Source of the DNA: Blautia sp.
GTDB taxonomy: Bacteria > Bacillota > Clostridia > Lachnospirales > Lachnospiraceae
Length of the DNA: 64,000 nucleotides
Direction of reading: 5' to 3'
Assembly: GCA_017475035.1 (NCBI GenBank)
Contig: JAFVGK010000152.1
Coordinates: 62,001-126,000 of the forward strand
Shown here: piece by piece, positions 1 to 7,763 of the stretch
Position numbering within the stretch: position 1 is the first letter of the stretch
How the letters are laid out: every line of letters begins with the position of its first letter
The notes under the pieces: model-generated
Told to the model about the DNA's origin: nothing
Databases searched by the model: none
What the model saw: the letters and a program-made list of their open reading frames with translations, nothing else
Translations under genes and position numbers: made by a program

Positions 1-671
1 CCGGTACGTTTTGCGGTGTAAAACACGGCGGCGAAGTTTTCGATATCCTCCGCTCCTGTCCTGTTTCCCAGATCCATAAACAGATCTTCGATGGGCACGC
101 TCAGATACAGCTGGTTTTCCATATAATGAAACTCCTCGAGAATATCGGTTCCGGAAGGATACAGCTTCTCCAGATCCCTCGTACAGGCGCAAAGAGCGTT
201 TTCCACGGAATACCCTGCCTGAACCGCGATATTCAAGGCGACCAGCGCATCACGGAAATGTTCATTGATCAGCCGTTTCCTTCTTATCATACGGCTCATT
301 CTCTCATGCCGTACATATAAAACAGCTGCCGGGATTACAATCAGCATCATATACAAAGACCTGTAAAACAGATAGTCCAGCAAAGCACAGGCAGCGAGAC
401 ACTTTCCCAGGACTTCCGCCCACTCCCCGGCGGTAAAGACATACACATCATATCTGCGGGGTTCATCTCCATTCCTTTTATAGGATTCACCGGGAGTTTT
501 TTCCCTCCCATCCGATTGCCTGATCCGGTCAGACCGGTTTCCTGTCCCTGAGGTTTTGTTATCCTCCTGCGGCCCTGCAGGAGGTGCCTTATGCCCGAAC
601 AAAGAAGTAAATCCGGGAGTAATGCTCCCCTCTCTTTTTTTCTTTTCCTTGTTTTCTGTCTGACGCTTCAA
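1..671 (-). CDS. Type II secretion F-domain protein (TadB/TadC-like), partial
   Basis: The reading frame runs off the left edge, so only about 223 N-terminal residues are visible. A charged, low-complexity N-terminus (about 75 residues) precedes a hydrophobic stretch near residues 95-120. A helical segment with LNIAVQAGYSVENAL follows, then LEEFHYMENQLYL and DLFMDLGNRTGAEDIENFA. That pattern is typical of the cytoplasmic T2SSF domain in Flp/Tad pilus inner-membrane proteins. I chose a TTG start because AAGGAGG lies about 10 bases upstream and no in-frame ATG precedes the domain. Element A copy 1 lies directly upstream of that ribosome site. The protein would serve as a platform for assembly of a type IV-like pilus, but the partner genes lie outside the window. 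Confidence 0.72.
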   Translation of the reverse strand, partial: MKRQTENKEKKKREGSITPGFTSLFGHKAPPAGPQEDNKTSGTGNRSDRIRQSDGREKTPGESYKRNGDEPRRYDVYVFTAGEWAEVLGKCLAACALLDYLFYRSLYMMLIVIPAAVLYVRHERMSRMIRRKRLINEHFRDALVALNIAVQAGYSVENALCACTRDLEKLYPSGTDILEEFHYMENQLYLSVPIEDLFMDLGNRTGAEDIENFAAVFYTAKRT

Positions 672-689
672 AATAATATTTACCTCCTT

Positions 690-785
690 CCAAAACGGAA
701 TTTTTACATTGACTGAATGTCTTCGGATGATGATTTTGCTGCTTTGTCAATTGGACTGGCGGAAACAAAATCGAAAAAACAAATC
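690..785 (-). repeat. Element A copy 1 (dispersed ~95-bp repeat)
   Basis: It shares the element A landmarks read on the plus strand: AAAACGGAATTTTTACATTG, then the TTGACTSAATGT-type core, TTCGGATGA, and a degenerate hairpin. It is oriented with the minus-strand T2SSF gene and ends at that gene's AAGGAGG. The stem is less perfect than in the copies at 4.5 kb and 29.1 kb. Confidence 0.75.
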
Positions 786-951
786 ACAGTGGAAATCAGC
801 AGATCAAAAGACTTGTGATCAGGAAGAAATGCCTCTACATAGAATAACCTGAATATACACCGGGGTATCAGCCATGTCTATGACAGATCTTGTCGAAATG
901 TGGCAGATTTGATTTTTTGCTGTATAATCGCTAAATTTTCCGAATAAAATA

Positions 952-986
952 AGCACAGGTTTGTGTATATTCGCCAAACCTGTGCT
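952..986 (-). terminator. Intrinsic terminator of the small HTH gene
   Basis: The inverted repeat AGCACAGGTTTG / CAAACCTGTGCT has an 11-base loop and is followed on the minus strand by TATTTTATT. It sits just past the stop codon of the HTH gene. Confidence 0.8.
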
Positions 987-991
987 CCTTA

Positions 992-1294
992 TCATGCTTT
1001 CTCTTCTTCCTCGTCCGTTTTCATTTTTTTCCTGGTTTTCCGTTCCCAGGACTTCAGATAAGCCTGCCGCCTCTGAAGCATTTCCTCCGTATCCGGAGCC
1101 TTCTGAATCTCAACAATCTTGTCTATTGAAACTCCCAATACCTGCCCCAGATCATCAATGGTCTGCAAAGTCACATTCCGATTGTGCTTGAGCGCGTCTG
1201 TCGTTCCTCTTGAAAAACCAAAAAATGTCTGCAGGGCATAGGTCGTTATTCCCTGCTCTTTCATCGTGTTCCATAACGGGTCGTAGTTAAACAT
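992..1294 (-). CDS. Small Cro/CI-type HTH regulator (YozG-like)
   Basis: This 100-residue protein has an XRE-type helix-turn-helix over residues 5-65 (LWNTMKEQGITTYAL, then TLQTIDDLGQVLGVSID). A highly charged tail ends in DEEEEKA. It matches the HTH_26/YozG family of short regulators. The start is the ATG preceded by GGAGAGG about 8 bases upstream; an upstream extension of the frame lacks a ribosome site. A TGGTCA-17-TATAAT promoter (1391-1419) and a perfect palindrome GGTTTCGAAACC (1366-1377) just after the predicted transcription start suggest autoregulation. The target genes are not known. Confidence 0.75.
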   Translation of the reverse strand: MFNYDPLWNTMKEQGITTYALQTFFGFSRGTTDALKHNRNVTLQTIDDLGQVLGVSIDKIVEIQKAPDTEEMLQRRQAYLKSWERKTRKKMKTDEEEEKA

Positions 1295-1365
1295 GATGCG
1301 ATCCTCTCCTTCATAAACACACGACGATATCGTCAGATCCGTATTTCCGGTAATTCCGGTAATTA

Positions 1366-1438
1366 GGTTTCGAAACCGGTTTACCACCCCATTATATTGA
1401 GATTACATTATTCTGACCATACCCTATATAATGGGTAT
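1366..1438 (-). promoter_or_regulatory. Promoter and palindromes upstream of the HTH gene
   Basis: On the minus strand the -10 is TATAAT (1391-1396) and the -35 is TGGTCA (1414-1419), with a 17-base spacer. The perfect 12-bp palindrome GGTTTCGAAACC lies at 1366-1377. A second inverted repeat, ATACCC-TATATAAT-GGGTAT, lies at 1419-1438 and could control either direction. Confidence 0.5.
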
Positions 1439-1448
1439 ACTATGATAC

Positions 1449-1490
1449 AGGCGGCAAAAGGTCATATAAAAGGGAGCCCGCAATCTTTCT
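1449..1490 (+). repeat. Fragment of mosaic repeat family B
   Basis: It contains CAGGCGGCAAAAGGTCAT followed by A-rich sequence and AGCCCGC. This is the same module seen at 12250, 47909 and 49920. Confidence 0.5.
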
Positions 1491-1585
1491 GTTCACAATG
1501 AGCGGGGTACGGGTGGCATCACTTCCGCCGAACGGGGAATAATACAGAATCATAAAGCGGATCCGGCAGAAAGGAAATAAGAAAC

Positions 1586-1789
1586 GTGGCTCATTTAAGT
1601 TCCGATGAAATTACCAGAATTGCTGAGAAGCTGGAATATGATGAGGTTTTCAGCAGATTTGAAGAACAGGTGATCAGGCATTTGCAGATCTGCCCCATAT
1701 GCCGGGACAGAATCGGAGAAGCGTTGAACGCATTGGAAAAAGATCCGGATTTATCCCGAAAAGTGAAAAATAAACCAGACAGGGAGTGA
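1586..1789 (+). CDS. Small zinc-finger-like protein (H-x3-C-x2-C)
   Basis: This 67-residue cytoplasmic protein carries HLQICPIC (residues 32-39), the H-x3-C-x2-C pattern of zinc-binding anti-sigma (zf-HC2/ZAS) domains. It ends in a lysine-rich tail and has no membrane segment. The start is GTG with AAAGGAA about 10 bases upstream. No sigma factor gene is adjacent, so an anti-sigma role is only suggested by the motif. An alternative is a short structural zinc protein. Confidence 0.5.
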   Translation: MAHLSSDEITRIAEKLEYDEVFSRFEEQVIRHLQICPICRDRIGEALNALEKDPDLSRKVKNKPDRE

Positions 1790-1895
1790 CATTCCGACTC
1801 ATTTGCATTATCCTTAGCGGGACATCCCTTATTACCTGATCCGGATAATACCGGCGCAGGGAAGCGGACGTTTATGTTTTTTACGGCGAAGCTCC

Positions 1896-1922
1896 CCTCC
1901 TTATGCTTATAGGAGGTTTTTT
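1896..1922 (+). terminator. Intrinsic terminator after the zinc-finger gene
   Basis: A CCTCCT...AGGAGG hairpin is followed directly by six T on the plus strand. Confidence 0.6.
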
Positions 1923-1984
1923 ATGTCCTGCCGTATCAAACGCGATCGGATATGTAAAAAACAGGCGTCATCCTGATACTGTAA

Positions 1985-2034
1985 AAAAATCGCAGCCCCA
2001 CTGCAGGAAATCCTGCAGTGGGGCTGCGATTTTT
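1985..2034. terminator. Bidirectional terminator, perfect 24-bp stem
   Basis: The arms are perfectly complementary (1985-2008 and 2011-2034) with an AA loop and flanking A and T runs, so the hairpin can work on both strands. It separates the plus-strand small gene from the minus-strand phosphatase. Confidence 0.9.
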
Positions 2035-2100
2035 CAGGACGCGCCCCGATATAAAAATATATAGGGAAAAAGTTCCATGGAAGCCCCGGATCGGAGCATA

Positions 2101-2757
2101 CTATGGAATCACCCCGAAGCTTTCCAGTGAAGGCATCTCTCCGGGTTTATCCTGTGTCAGAACCGTCACGCTGGCATAGGGAAGATAATAATCCCAGAAA
2201 CTGTCTATGTCTTTTCCTGTCAGCAGGCACAAAAAAGCCTGCAGCACTCCGGAATGGGCGACAATCAGGATATCTCCCTCCGGCGGAAAAAGGGCAGGAT
2301 CATCAAACGGAATATCCGGATTCCCGCGATGATTCATACGCATAAAAGCGGACATAAACCGCTCCCCGGCCATCTCCAAAGATTCGCCTCCGGGAATCAC
2401 AAATCTGCCCGGCGCCTTCGAACGTGCCTCATATTCCTCCGGATATTCTTCCCGGATCCGTTCAAATTCCATCCCGTCCCAAAGCCCGGAGTCTACCTCG
2501 CAAAAATCCTCTACCGGCCGGACAGCCGGCTGTGTATGCCGCAGTCCCTCCACCAGAATCTCCGCCGTCTGTTTACATCGCAAAAGCGTGCTCGTATAAA
2601 CAGCCGCCGGCTTCTTGTCCTTAAAGAAAGCCGCCAGCTGTCGTGCCTGCATGATCCCTTCTCCGGACAAAGGTACATCCGTTCTTCCCAGGCACACAAG
2701 CCGCCCGTCCGGCCCGGTATCCGGCCTGGCATGCCGTACAAGATATATTTTTCTCAT
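2101..2757 (-). CDS. Histidine phosphatase family protein (GpmB/CobC-like)
   Basis: This 218-residue cytosolic phosphatase has the N-terminal phospho-accepting motif VRHARPD (His 9), YTSTLLRCKQTAEI, DSGLWDGMEFE and the distal catalytic histidine in IVAHSGVLQ. The order fits the phosphoglycerate mutase-like branch that hydrolyses small phosphoesters; family members include alpha-ribazole phosphatase and GpmB-type enzymes. The substrate cannot be read from sequence. The start ATG has AAGGAG just upstream. It lies 102 bases after the symporter gene on the same strand with no visible terminator, so readthrough is possible. Confidence 0.85.
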   Translation of the reverse strand: MRKIYLVRHARPDTGPDGRLVCLGRTDVPLSGEGIMQARQLAAFFKDKKPAAVYTSTLLRCKQTAEILVEGLRHTQPAVRPVEDFCEVDSGLWDGMEFERIREEYPEEYEARSKAPGRFVIPGGESLEMAGERFMSAFMRMNHRGNPDIPFDDPALFPPEGDILIVAHSGVLQAFLCLLTGKDIDSFWDYYLPYASVTVLTQDKPGEMPSLESFGVIP

Positions 2758-2859
2758 GCTGCAGCTCCTTCCTCCGCCTTGCCTGGACGAATTTATTCTG
2801 CACCATCTGTTTAGATTATTTTTGCGCAGCTTCTAAATCTGGAAATACTCCCCGGATTC

Positions 2860-4197
2860 TTATCTCCATTTAAAAGTAATCAGATCATAAATATATATGA
2901 ACAGAATCGTAACCGGCACAAAATACCGAAACAGGGGCTTCATCCATTTTCTGACGCGCAGTCCTTTGCCGGCATTGGCCTCCGCGATGAAATTCTCCCA
3001 GCCCCAGCCGAAAGAATTGCAGCAGAACAAAGCCAGAATCAGCGATCCCAAAGGAAGAATATTATTGGAAACGATGAAATCCCAGAAGTCCAGCCAGGCC
3101 GTCCCCTCCGCAAAGGGACGGAAATGGAAGACGCTGTATCCCAGCGCCGTCGTCAGTCCCAGCAGAAATACCACCGTGCCGCATACCAGGCTGCCCTTCG
3201 GGCGGCTCCATCCGGTCAGTTCACGCACCATGGCAAGTATATTTTCACAGACCCCGAGAACCGTGGACATAGCGGCGAAAACCATGAATAAGAAAAACAT
3301 CATCCCCCACCAGCGTCCGCCGGACATATGCCCAAACACCGTTGACATGGTATCAAACAGAAGGCTCGGTCCCGCTCCGACCTCCAGTCCATAGGAAAAG
3401 CATGCCGGAAAAATAATCAGACCCGCAATCACAGCCACAAAGGTATCCAGGGCAATCACATGAACCGCCTCTCCCATGAGCGTATGGTCTTTCTCAATAT
3501 AGCTTCCGAAAATAGCCATCCCTCCCATACCGACAGATAAGGTAAAAAACGCCTGGTTCATTGCCCCAACGATCACCGTCCCGTTGATCTTGCCAAAGTC
3601 CGGCAGGAGATAAAAGGAAAGCCCTTCCTTCGCTCCCGAAAGCGTCAGACTGTGAACGGCAAGGATCAAAAGCAGGAACAGCAGGGTCACCATCATCACC
3701 TTTGTCACCCGCTCCAGTCCGTTTTGCAGGTGAAAGCTTAAAATCAGAAAAGCTCCCGCAACCACTATGAACAGAAAGATCACATTCACTTTGGGATTCC
3801 CGATCATCGGTTCAAATCCCAGGGTCTCGATCCGCCCGATGGCAAACCGGTAAAAATAATACAGAATCCAGCCTGCGACGACACTGTAAAACGCCATCAG
3901 CGCGATATTTCCGATCAGGGAAATATATCCGAACACGCCCCATCTGCTTCCGGACCCGGCCAGCTTTCTATACATTCTGATCGAACTGGCCTGCGAAGCC
4001 CTGCCCACGGAAAATTCCATCACGAGCGCCGGCAGCCCAAGCAAAAGCAGGCACAGAATATAGACTAAAACAAATCCGCCTCCGCCGCATTGTCCGCACA
4101 TCCACGGAAATTTCCACACATTGCCGCAGCCGATCGCACATCCCGCGGACAACATAATAAAACCCAGCCTGCTTCCCAGGCGTTCCCTGCTTTCCAT
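2860..4197 (-). CDS. Sodium-dependent amino-acid symporter, NSS (SNF) family
   Basis: This 445-residue integral membrane protein has about 11-12 hydrophobic helices. It begins with the NSS signature RLGFIMLSAGCAIGCGNVWK and GGGGFVLVYI, the unwound TM1 region that binds Na+ and substrate in LeuT. It should import an amino acid by Na+ symport; prokaryotic homologues carry Trp, Tyr, Leu or Met, and the substrate is not resolved. I chose the inner ATG because GGGGAGGA sits 8 bases upstream. Element A copy 2 abuts that site. A strong promoter at 4666-4694 and the small ORF 4328-4510 lie upstream, so the gene is probably the second of a two-gene unit. Confidence 0.88.
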   Translation of the reverse strand: MESRERLGSRLGFIMLSAGCAIGCGNVWKFPWMCGQCGGGGFVLVYILCLLLLGLPALVMEFSVGRASQASSIRMYRKLAGSGSRWGVFGYISLIGNIALMAFYSVVAGWILYYFYRFAIGRIETLGFEPMIGNPKVNVIFLFIVVAGAFLILSFHLQNGLERVTKVMMVTLLFLLLILAVHSLTLSGAKEGLSFYLLPDFGKINGTVIVGAMNQAFFTLSVGMGGMAIFGSYIEKDHTLMGEAVHVIALDTFVAVIAGLIIFPACFSYGLEVGAGPSLLFDTMSTVFGHMSGGRWWGMMFFLFMVFAAMSTVLGVCENILAMVRELTGWSRPKGSLVCGTVVFLLGLTTALGYSVFHFRPFAEGTAWLDFWDFIVSNNILPLGSLILALFCCNSFGWGWENFIAEANAGKGLRVRKWMKPLFRYFVPVTILFIYIYDLITFKWR

Positions 4198-4212
4198 CGG
4201 ATTTATCCTCCC

Positions 4213-4310
4213 CTCACAACGAAGTTCTGTCCGTTGATTCAACGTCTTCTCAGGACGGTTTTGCCGCTTCGCCGGTTGGGCTGTTGGAGCTGCAAAACCA
4301 TTCTCCTGTC
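4213..4310 (-). repeat. Element A copy 2
   Basis: It lies between the small ORF and the symporter, oriented with both. The core reads GTTGATTCAACGTCTTC, followed by the hairpin region GCCGGTTGGGCTGTTGG. Its end overlaps the GGGGAGGA ribosome site of the symporter. Confidence 0.75.
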
Positions 4311-4327
4311 ATCTGCCTCCGATACCG

Positions 4328-4510
4328 TTATGATTCCTGATAATCATGAATCATTTTCCTTGTCTGACGCTTCACTTCTTTCCTGCTGAAATCGCTCTCG
4401 TTCTTATGCGTAATGGTCGGCGGCGGCATTTTCGGTCTGTCATGCTCCTTTTTTAACCTGACCGTCACCTTCACGCCATTAATCTTCTGTATTTTATATT
4501 TCTTCGCCAA
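4328..4510 (-). CDS. Small basic protein between two element A copies
   Basis: This 60-residue, strongly basic peptide begins MAKKYKIQKINGVKVTV and is rich in Lys/Arg. I do not recognise a family. It has a TTG start preceded by GGGAGGA, and that ribosome site is formed at the end of element A copy 3. A near-consensus promoter (4666-4694) drives it. It has no signal peptide or membrane segment. It could be a leader peptide for the symporter or a nucleic-acid-binding micro-protein. Confidence is limited by size. Confidence 0.4.
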   Translation of the reverse strand: MAKKYKIQKINGVKVTVRLKKEHDRPKMPPPTITHKNESDFSRKEVKRQTRKMIHDYQES

Positions 4511-4521
4511 AATCCCTTTCC

Positions 4522-4614
4522 TCCCAAAACGCAGTTCTGCAGGCTGACTCTATGCTTCGGATGACGAGATTGCTGCTTCGGCAGTCGGGCTGCCGAAGAC
4601 AAAATCAGTCTCCT
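4522..4614 (-). repeat. Element A copy 3, perfect hairpin
   Basis: This is one of the best preserved copies. It carries the perfect stem CTTCGGCAG / CTGCCGAAG with a TCGGG loop, preceded by GGCTGACTCTATGCTTCGG and followed by CAAAATCAGTCTCCT. Confidence 0.85.
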
Positions 4615-4665
4615 GTATAGATACCGGTCCATTCTCAGATTTCATCATTTTACGGCAATGGAGTT

Positions 4666-4694
4666 ATTATAGGGGAAAAAGGCTCCATTGTCAA
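4666..4694 (-). promoter_or_regulatory. Near-consensus sigma-A promoter
   Basis: On the minus strand TTGACA (4689-4694) and TATAAT (4666-4671) are separated by exactly 17 bases. The transcript would enter element A copy 3, the small ORF, copy 2 and then the NSS symporter. Confidence 0.85.
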
Positions 4695-4809
4695 AGCCTG
4701 TAAAATCTGTAAATTCTGAAGCATCATACTCATAAGCTTGTCATAATCCTCAGCTTCCTTCAGGCAGGTCAGCTGATCTCTTCCTCTCGCCTGCTCCGGC
4801 ATAAAAACA

Positions 4810-4845
4810 ACCGCCTTTCTTTCGAAGGGCGGCTGTCTGGCAGTT
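4810..4845 (-). terminator. Terminator of the liv operon
   Basis: On the minus strand a CAGCCGCCCTTCG...AAAGGCGGTTG hairpin is followed by TTTTTAT, 75-110 bases after the livK stop. Confidence 0.8.
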
Positions 4846-4919
4846 ACGCAAACATATTTCTGTCCGTCAGACGGCAATACGTCAGCTGTCGGATCAGTTG
4901 ATGACGGAATCAGTCTTTC

Positions 4920-6197
4920 TTACTGCAGCGGAGCCGGATAAAGGATCGGGGTCTCTGTGAAATCGAAAGGCCATACCGTCTTCCATTCGCCGTCCTGAAC
5001 CTGGGCGATAGCTACAGAAGCGGAAGTATTGTCTCTGAAGTGCGGAGCGCCTGCAAGATCATAGTTCTCAAACTTGATCCTGTCATACGGAAGGATAATC
5101 TTGCGTCCGCCGGGGAATTCGCCCTGGATGTCCAGCGCTGCGATGGCGTCGCGGACAGCTTCACCATCTGTGGAGCCTGCCGCCTCGATCGCGGTCTTGA
5201 AAATCCATACAACCGTGTAAGACTCTGCGGAATGGCCGTTCATGTTGACGCCATATTTCTCGGAGAATTCCGCATTGATCTCTTCGCCATTGATCAGGTC
5301 AGGATTGAACTCAACGACGGAAGCCACGCCATTGGCGGCCGCACCGAGGTTGGTCAGAAATGCCGGATCCGTAAAGCCGTTCGCTTTCGCGACAATCATC
5401 TTCGGGATATAATTCTGCGCCTTCAGGGTCTGCACAAACAAAGTCGCGTCGCCGATATAGGAGTCGCAGAGGATAGCGTCCGGATCAGCCTTCTTCAGTG
5501 CCAGAACCTGTGCGCTCAGATCTGTAGCGTTGCTGGAATAGTCGATCGTGTCCACAAGGTCAAAGCCATACTCATCCTTGTAAAGCTCCACGCAGCGGAT
5601 CAGCTCCTGGCCGATAGCCGCACGGTCCGTGAAAATAGCGATCGTCTTAATCTCTTCGCCAACCTGCTCGCCGGCATCCTTGAGATATTTCAGCATGTCT
5701 TCCACATAAACAGAGTTCAGCGGGCAAAGACGGAAGAAGAAGTCCATTGCCTCATGATCCTCGTCGGAAAGACGGTCAAGGGTAGAGATCGCGGTAATAA
5801 ACGGCACGCTGTACTGTGTGCAGACCTGAGCCACAACCTCTGTTACCGTAGACATATGGCAGCCCATCATCACATCGACATGCTCCTGGGTGATCAGACG
5901 CTCTGCCTCAGACTTGCCCTGTGCGGGATCGCCGGCGTGGTCGCCGCGGACGACCTCGAGCATACGGCCATTGACGCCGCCCTGCGCGTTGATCTCTTCC
6001 ACAGCGAAATCAATTCCTCGAAGGATGTTCTCGCCGATTGCCGCGTTGCCGCCGGACATGGCGTAGATCGTGCCGATACGGATCGGATCTGCTTCTTCGG
6101 CAGCGGCATTCTTTGCGCCAAGGCTGCCTGCAAGAGTGATGACCATAGCCAATGCTCCGACTACGGAGATGACTTTCTTCATGAATGCATGCTTCAT
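4920..6197 (-). CDS. livK: Branched-chain amino-acid ABC importer, substrate-binding protein
   Basis: This 425-residue type I periplasmic-binding fold protein (LivK/LIVBP, Peripla_BP_6) starts its mature part with IRIGTIYAMSGGNAAIG and GIDFAVEEINAQGGVNG. The signal peptide ends AKNAAAEEA and has no cysteine, so it looks like a signal peptidase I substrate rather than a lipoprotein. It captures leucine-type or related amino acids, or amides, for the LivHMGF transporter encoded just upstream. It is the last gene of the operon, 117 bases after livF, which may allow separate expression. The start is the ATG 11 bases after AAGGAGG. A terminator follows at 4810-4845. Confidence 0.92.
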   Translation of the reverse strand: MKHAFMKKVISVVGALAMVITLAGSLGAKNAAAEEADPIRIGTIYAMSGGNAAIGENILRGIDFAVEEINAQGGVNGRMLEVVRGDHAGDPAQGKSEAERLITQEHVDVMMGCHMSTVTEVVAQVCTQYSVPFITAISTLDRLSDEDHEAMDFFFRLCPLNSVYVEDMLKYLKDAGEQVGEEIKTIAIFTDRAAIGQELIRCVELYKDEYGFDLVDTIDYSSNATDLSAQVLALKKADPDAILCDSYIGDATLFVQTLKAQNYIPKMIVAKANGFTDPAFLTNLGAAANGVASVVEFNPDLINGEEINAEFSEKYGVNMNGHSAESYTVVWIFKTAIEAAGSTDGEAVRDAIAALDIQGEFPGGRKIILPYDRIKFENYDLAGAPHFRDNTSASVAIAQVQDGEWKTVWPFDFTETPILYPAPLQ

Positions 6198-6314
6198 AGG
6201 ATTTTGTTCCTCCTTCAGGATACATATATGAGAGTTAATAGTGATATCTATGTTAACCGCCGAACTGCCAGCAGCGTTTAACATGCTTTTTGCTGTGATT
6301 CTGCGAAGCGATCC

Positions 6315-7022
6315 TCAGATCCCAAGATACGCTTTCTTCACATGTTCATTTGCCTGCAGCTCAGCCGATGTCCCTTCCAGGGCAATGCGTCCGTTCTCAA
6401 TGACATAGCCTCTGTCAGCGCAGGCCAGTGCCTTCGTGATATCCTGCTCCACCAGCAGCACGGACAATCCATCCTGCTTCGCCATGGTCTTCGCCACATC
6501 CAGGATATCATCCACAATGTTCGGAGCAAGGCCCAGGGACGGCTCATCCAGAATCAGAAGCTTCGGCATGCCGATCAGAGCCCGGGCTACCGCCACCATC
6601 TGCTGCTCACCGCCGGAGAGCGTACCCGCCGCCTGCTTTGCCCTCTCCTTTAATCTCGGGAACCAGCCATACGCCTTCTCTAAATTTTCCTTAAAATGCG
6701 CCTTGGTCTCTTTATTAAAAGCCCCCATCTCCAGATTTTCCAGAACCGTCATCTCGGTAAAAAGCTGACGTCCCTCCGGTACCTGCACAATTCCGTGGTC
6801 CAGCACAAATCTGGCATTTTTCCTGGCAAGCTCCTCCCCGTTAAACTCCACGGAGCCCTGGGCAGCCTTCAGAATACCTGTGATCGTCCGGACCATCGTG
6901 GTCTTGCCTGCGCCGTTAGAGCCAAGGATCGCGACGATTTCCCCGTCTCCGACCTCGAAGGAGATATCCCAGAGAATATTCACAGCGCCATAGCCGGCCT
7001 GCAATCCTTTAACCTTAAGCAT
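6315..7022 (-). CDS. livF: Branched-chain amino-acid ABC importer, ATPase LivF
   Basis: This 235-residue ABC ATPase has Walker A GSNGAGKTT, signature LSGGEQQMVAVARAL, Walker B LLILDEPSLGLAP and the switch histidine region SVLLVEQD. The length and VPEGRQLFTEMTV are typical of LivF. It pairs with LivG on the cytosolic face of LivHM. I chose the inner ATG preceded by GGAGGG; it overlaps the livG stop by 8 bases, so the two are translationally coupled. Confidence 0.93.
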   Translation of the reverse strand: MLKVKGLQAGYGAVNILWDISFEVGDGEIVAILGSNGAGKTTMVRTITGILKAAQGSVEFNGEELARKNARFVLDHGIVQVPEGRQLFTEMTVLENLEMGAFNKETKAHFKENLEKAYGWFPRLKERAKQAAGTLSGGEQQMVAVARALIGMPKLLILDEPSLGLAPNIVDDILDVAKTMAKQDGLSVLLVEQDITKALACADRGYVIENGRIALEGTSAELQANEHVKKAYLGI

Positions 7023-7761
7023 GGGCTCCCTCCTTCTTTCCAAGATAAACCTCCATGACATAGGGATCATTCATGACCTGCCCGGGAGTTCCCTCCGCGA
7101 TCTTTTCCCCATGATGAAGAACGATGACCTCCTCGCACAGGCTCACAACCGCCTGCATGATGTGCTCGATCAAAAAGATCGTCACGCCGGATTCGTTAAT
7201 CCGGCGGATCAGTTTAATGGCTTCCTCTGTCTCAGCCGGGTTCAGACCGGCCATATTTTCATCGAGGAAAAGAAGCTCCGGTCTGGTTGCCAAAGCCCTG
7301 GCCATCTCCAGCCGTTTCTGGTCCGGGGTGCCCATATCCTTTGCAAGGACATGACGTTTCTCAAAAAGCCCGGTAAAATCCAGAAGCTCCATGGCCCGTT
7401 CCCTGGCATCCCTTTCATTTTTCGCCGGATCGTGCCCAAAGTAGGTTGACGCCGCGACATTTTCCAGAACGCTTAAGTTCTTCAATGGCTTCATGATCTG
7501 GAAGGTGCGGGCGATCTTCATCCTGGTATATTCATAAGCCTTCTTGTTGGTAATATCCTGCCCCCTGAAAAAGATCTTTCCTTCCGTAGGCGGATAATAC
7601 CCGCAGATCATATTGAAGGTCGTGGACTTTCCCGCTCCGTTGGGTCCGATCATGCCGGTAATGGCTCCCTCACGTATGGAGAAGGAGACATCCTTGACGG
7701 CCGTGAGGCCTTTAAACCTCTTGGTGATATGCTGAACTTCAATGATAGGCGTATCAGCCAT
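7015..7761 (-). CDS. livG: Branched-chain amino-acid ABC importer, ATPase LivG
   Basis: This 248-residue ATPase has Walker A GPNGAGKST and ARTFQIMKPLKNLSVLENV, characteristic of LivG. The signature loop reads MGTPDQKRLEMARAL instead of LSGGQ, and Walker B ends LFLDENMAGLNP with Asn where most ABC proteins have Pro; a similar signature occurs in a LivG subgroup. It powers amino-acid import with LivF. It begins 2 bases after the livM stop. The ATG is preceded by AGGAGG. Confidence 0.93.
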   Translation of the reverse strand: MADTPIIEVQHITKRFKGLTAVKDVSFSIREGAITGMIGPNGAGKSTTFNMICGYYPPTEGKIFFRGQDITNKKAYEYTRMKIARTFQIMKPLKNLSVLENVAASTYFGHDPAKNERDARERAMELLDFTGLFEKRHVLAKDMGTPDQKRLEMARALATRPELLFLDENMAGLNPAETEEAIKLIRRINESGVTIFLIEHIMQAVVSLCEEVIVLHHGEKIAEGTPGQVMNDPYVMEVYLGKKEGAHA

Positions 7762-7763
7762 CG

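Noticed and set aside
4650..4877. 75-residue minus-strand ORF after livK
   Set aside because: It begins inside the liv terminator hairpin, has no ribosome site, and its 3' end overlaps a near-consensus promoter.
5040..6281. Long plus-strand ORF (413 codons) opposite livK
   Set aside because: It is antisense to a clear livK gene, rich in Cys/His/Arg without a domain, and has no ribosome site; a shadow of codon bias.
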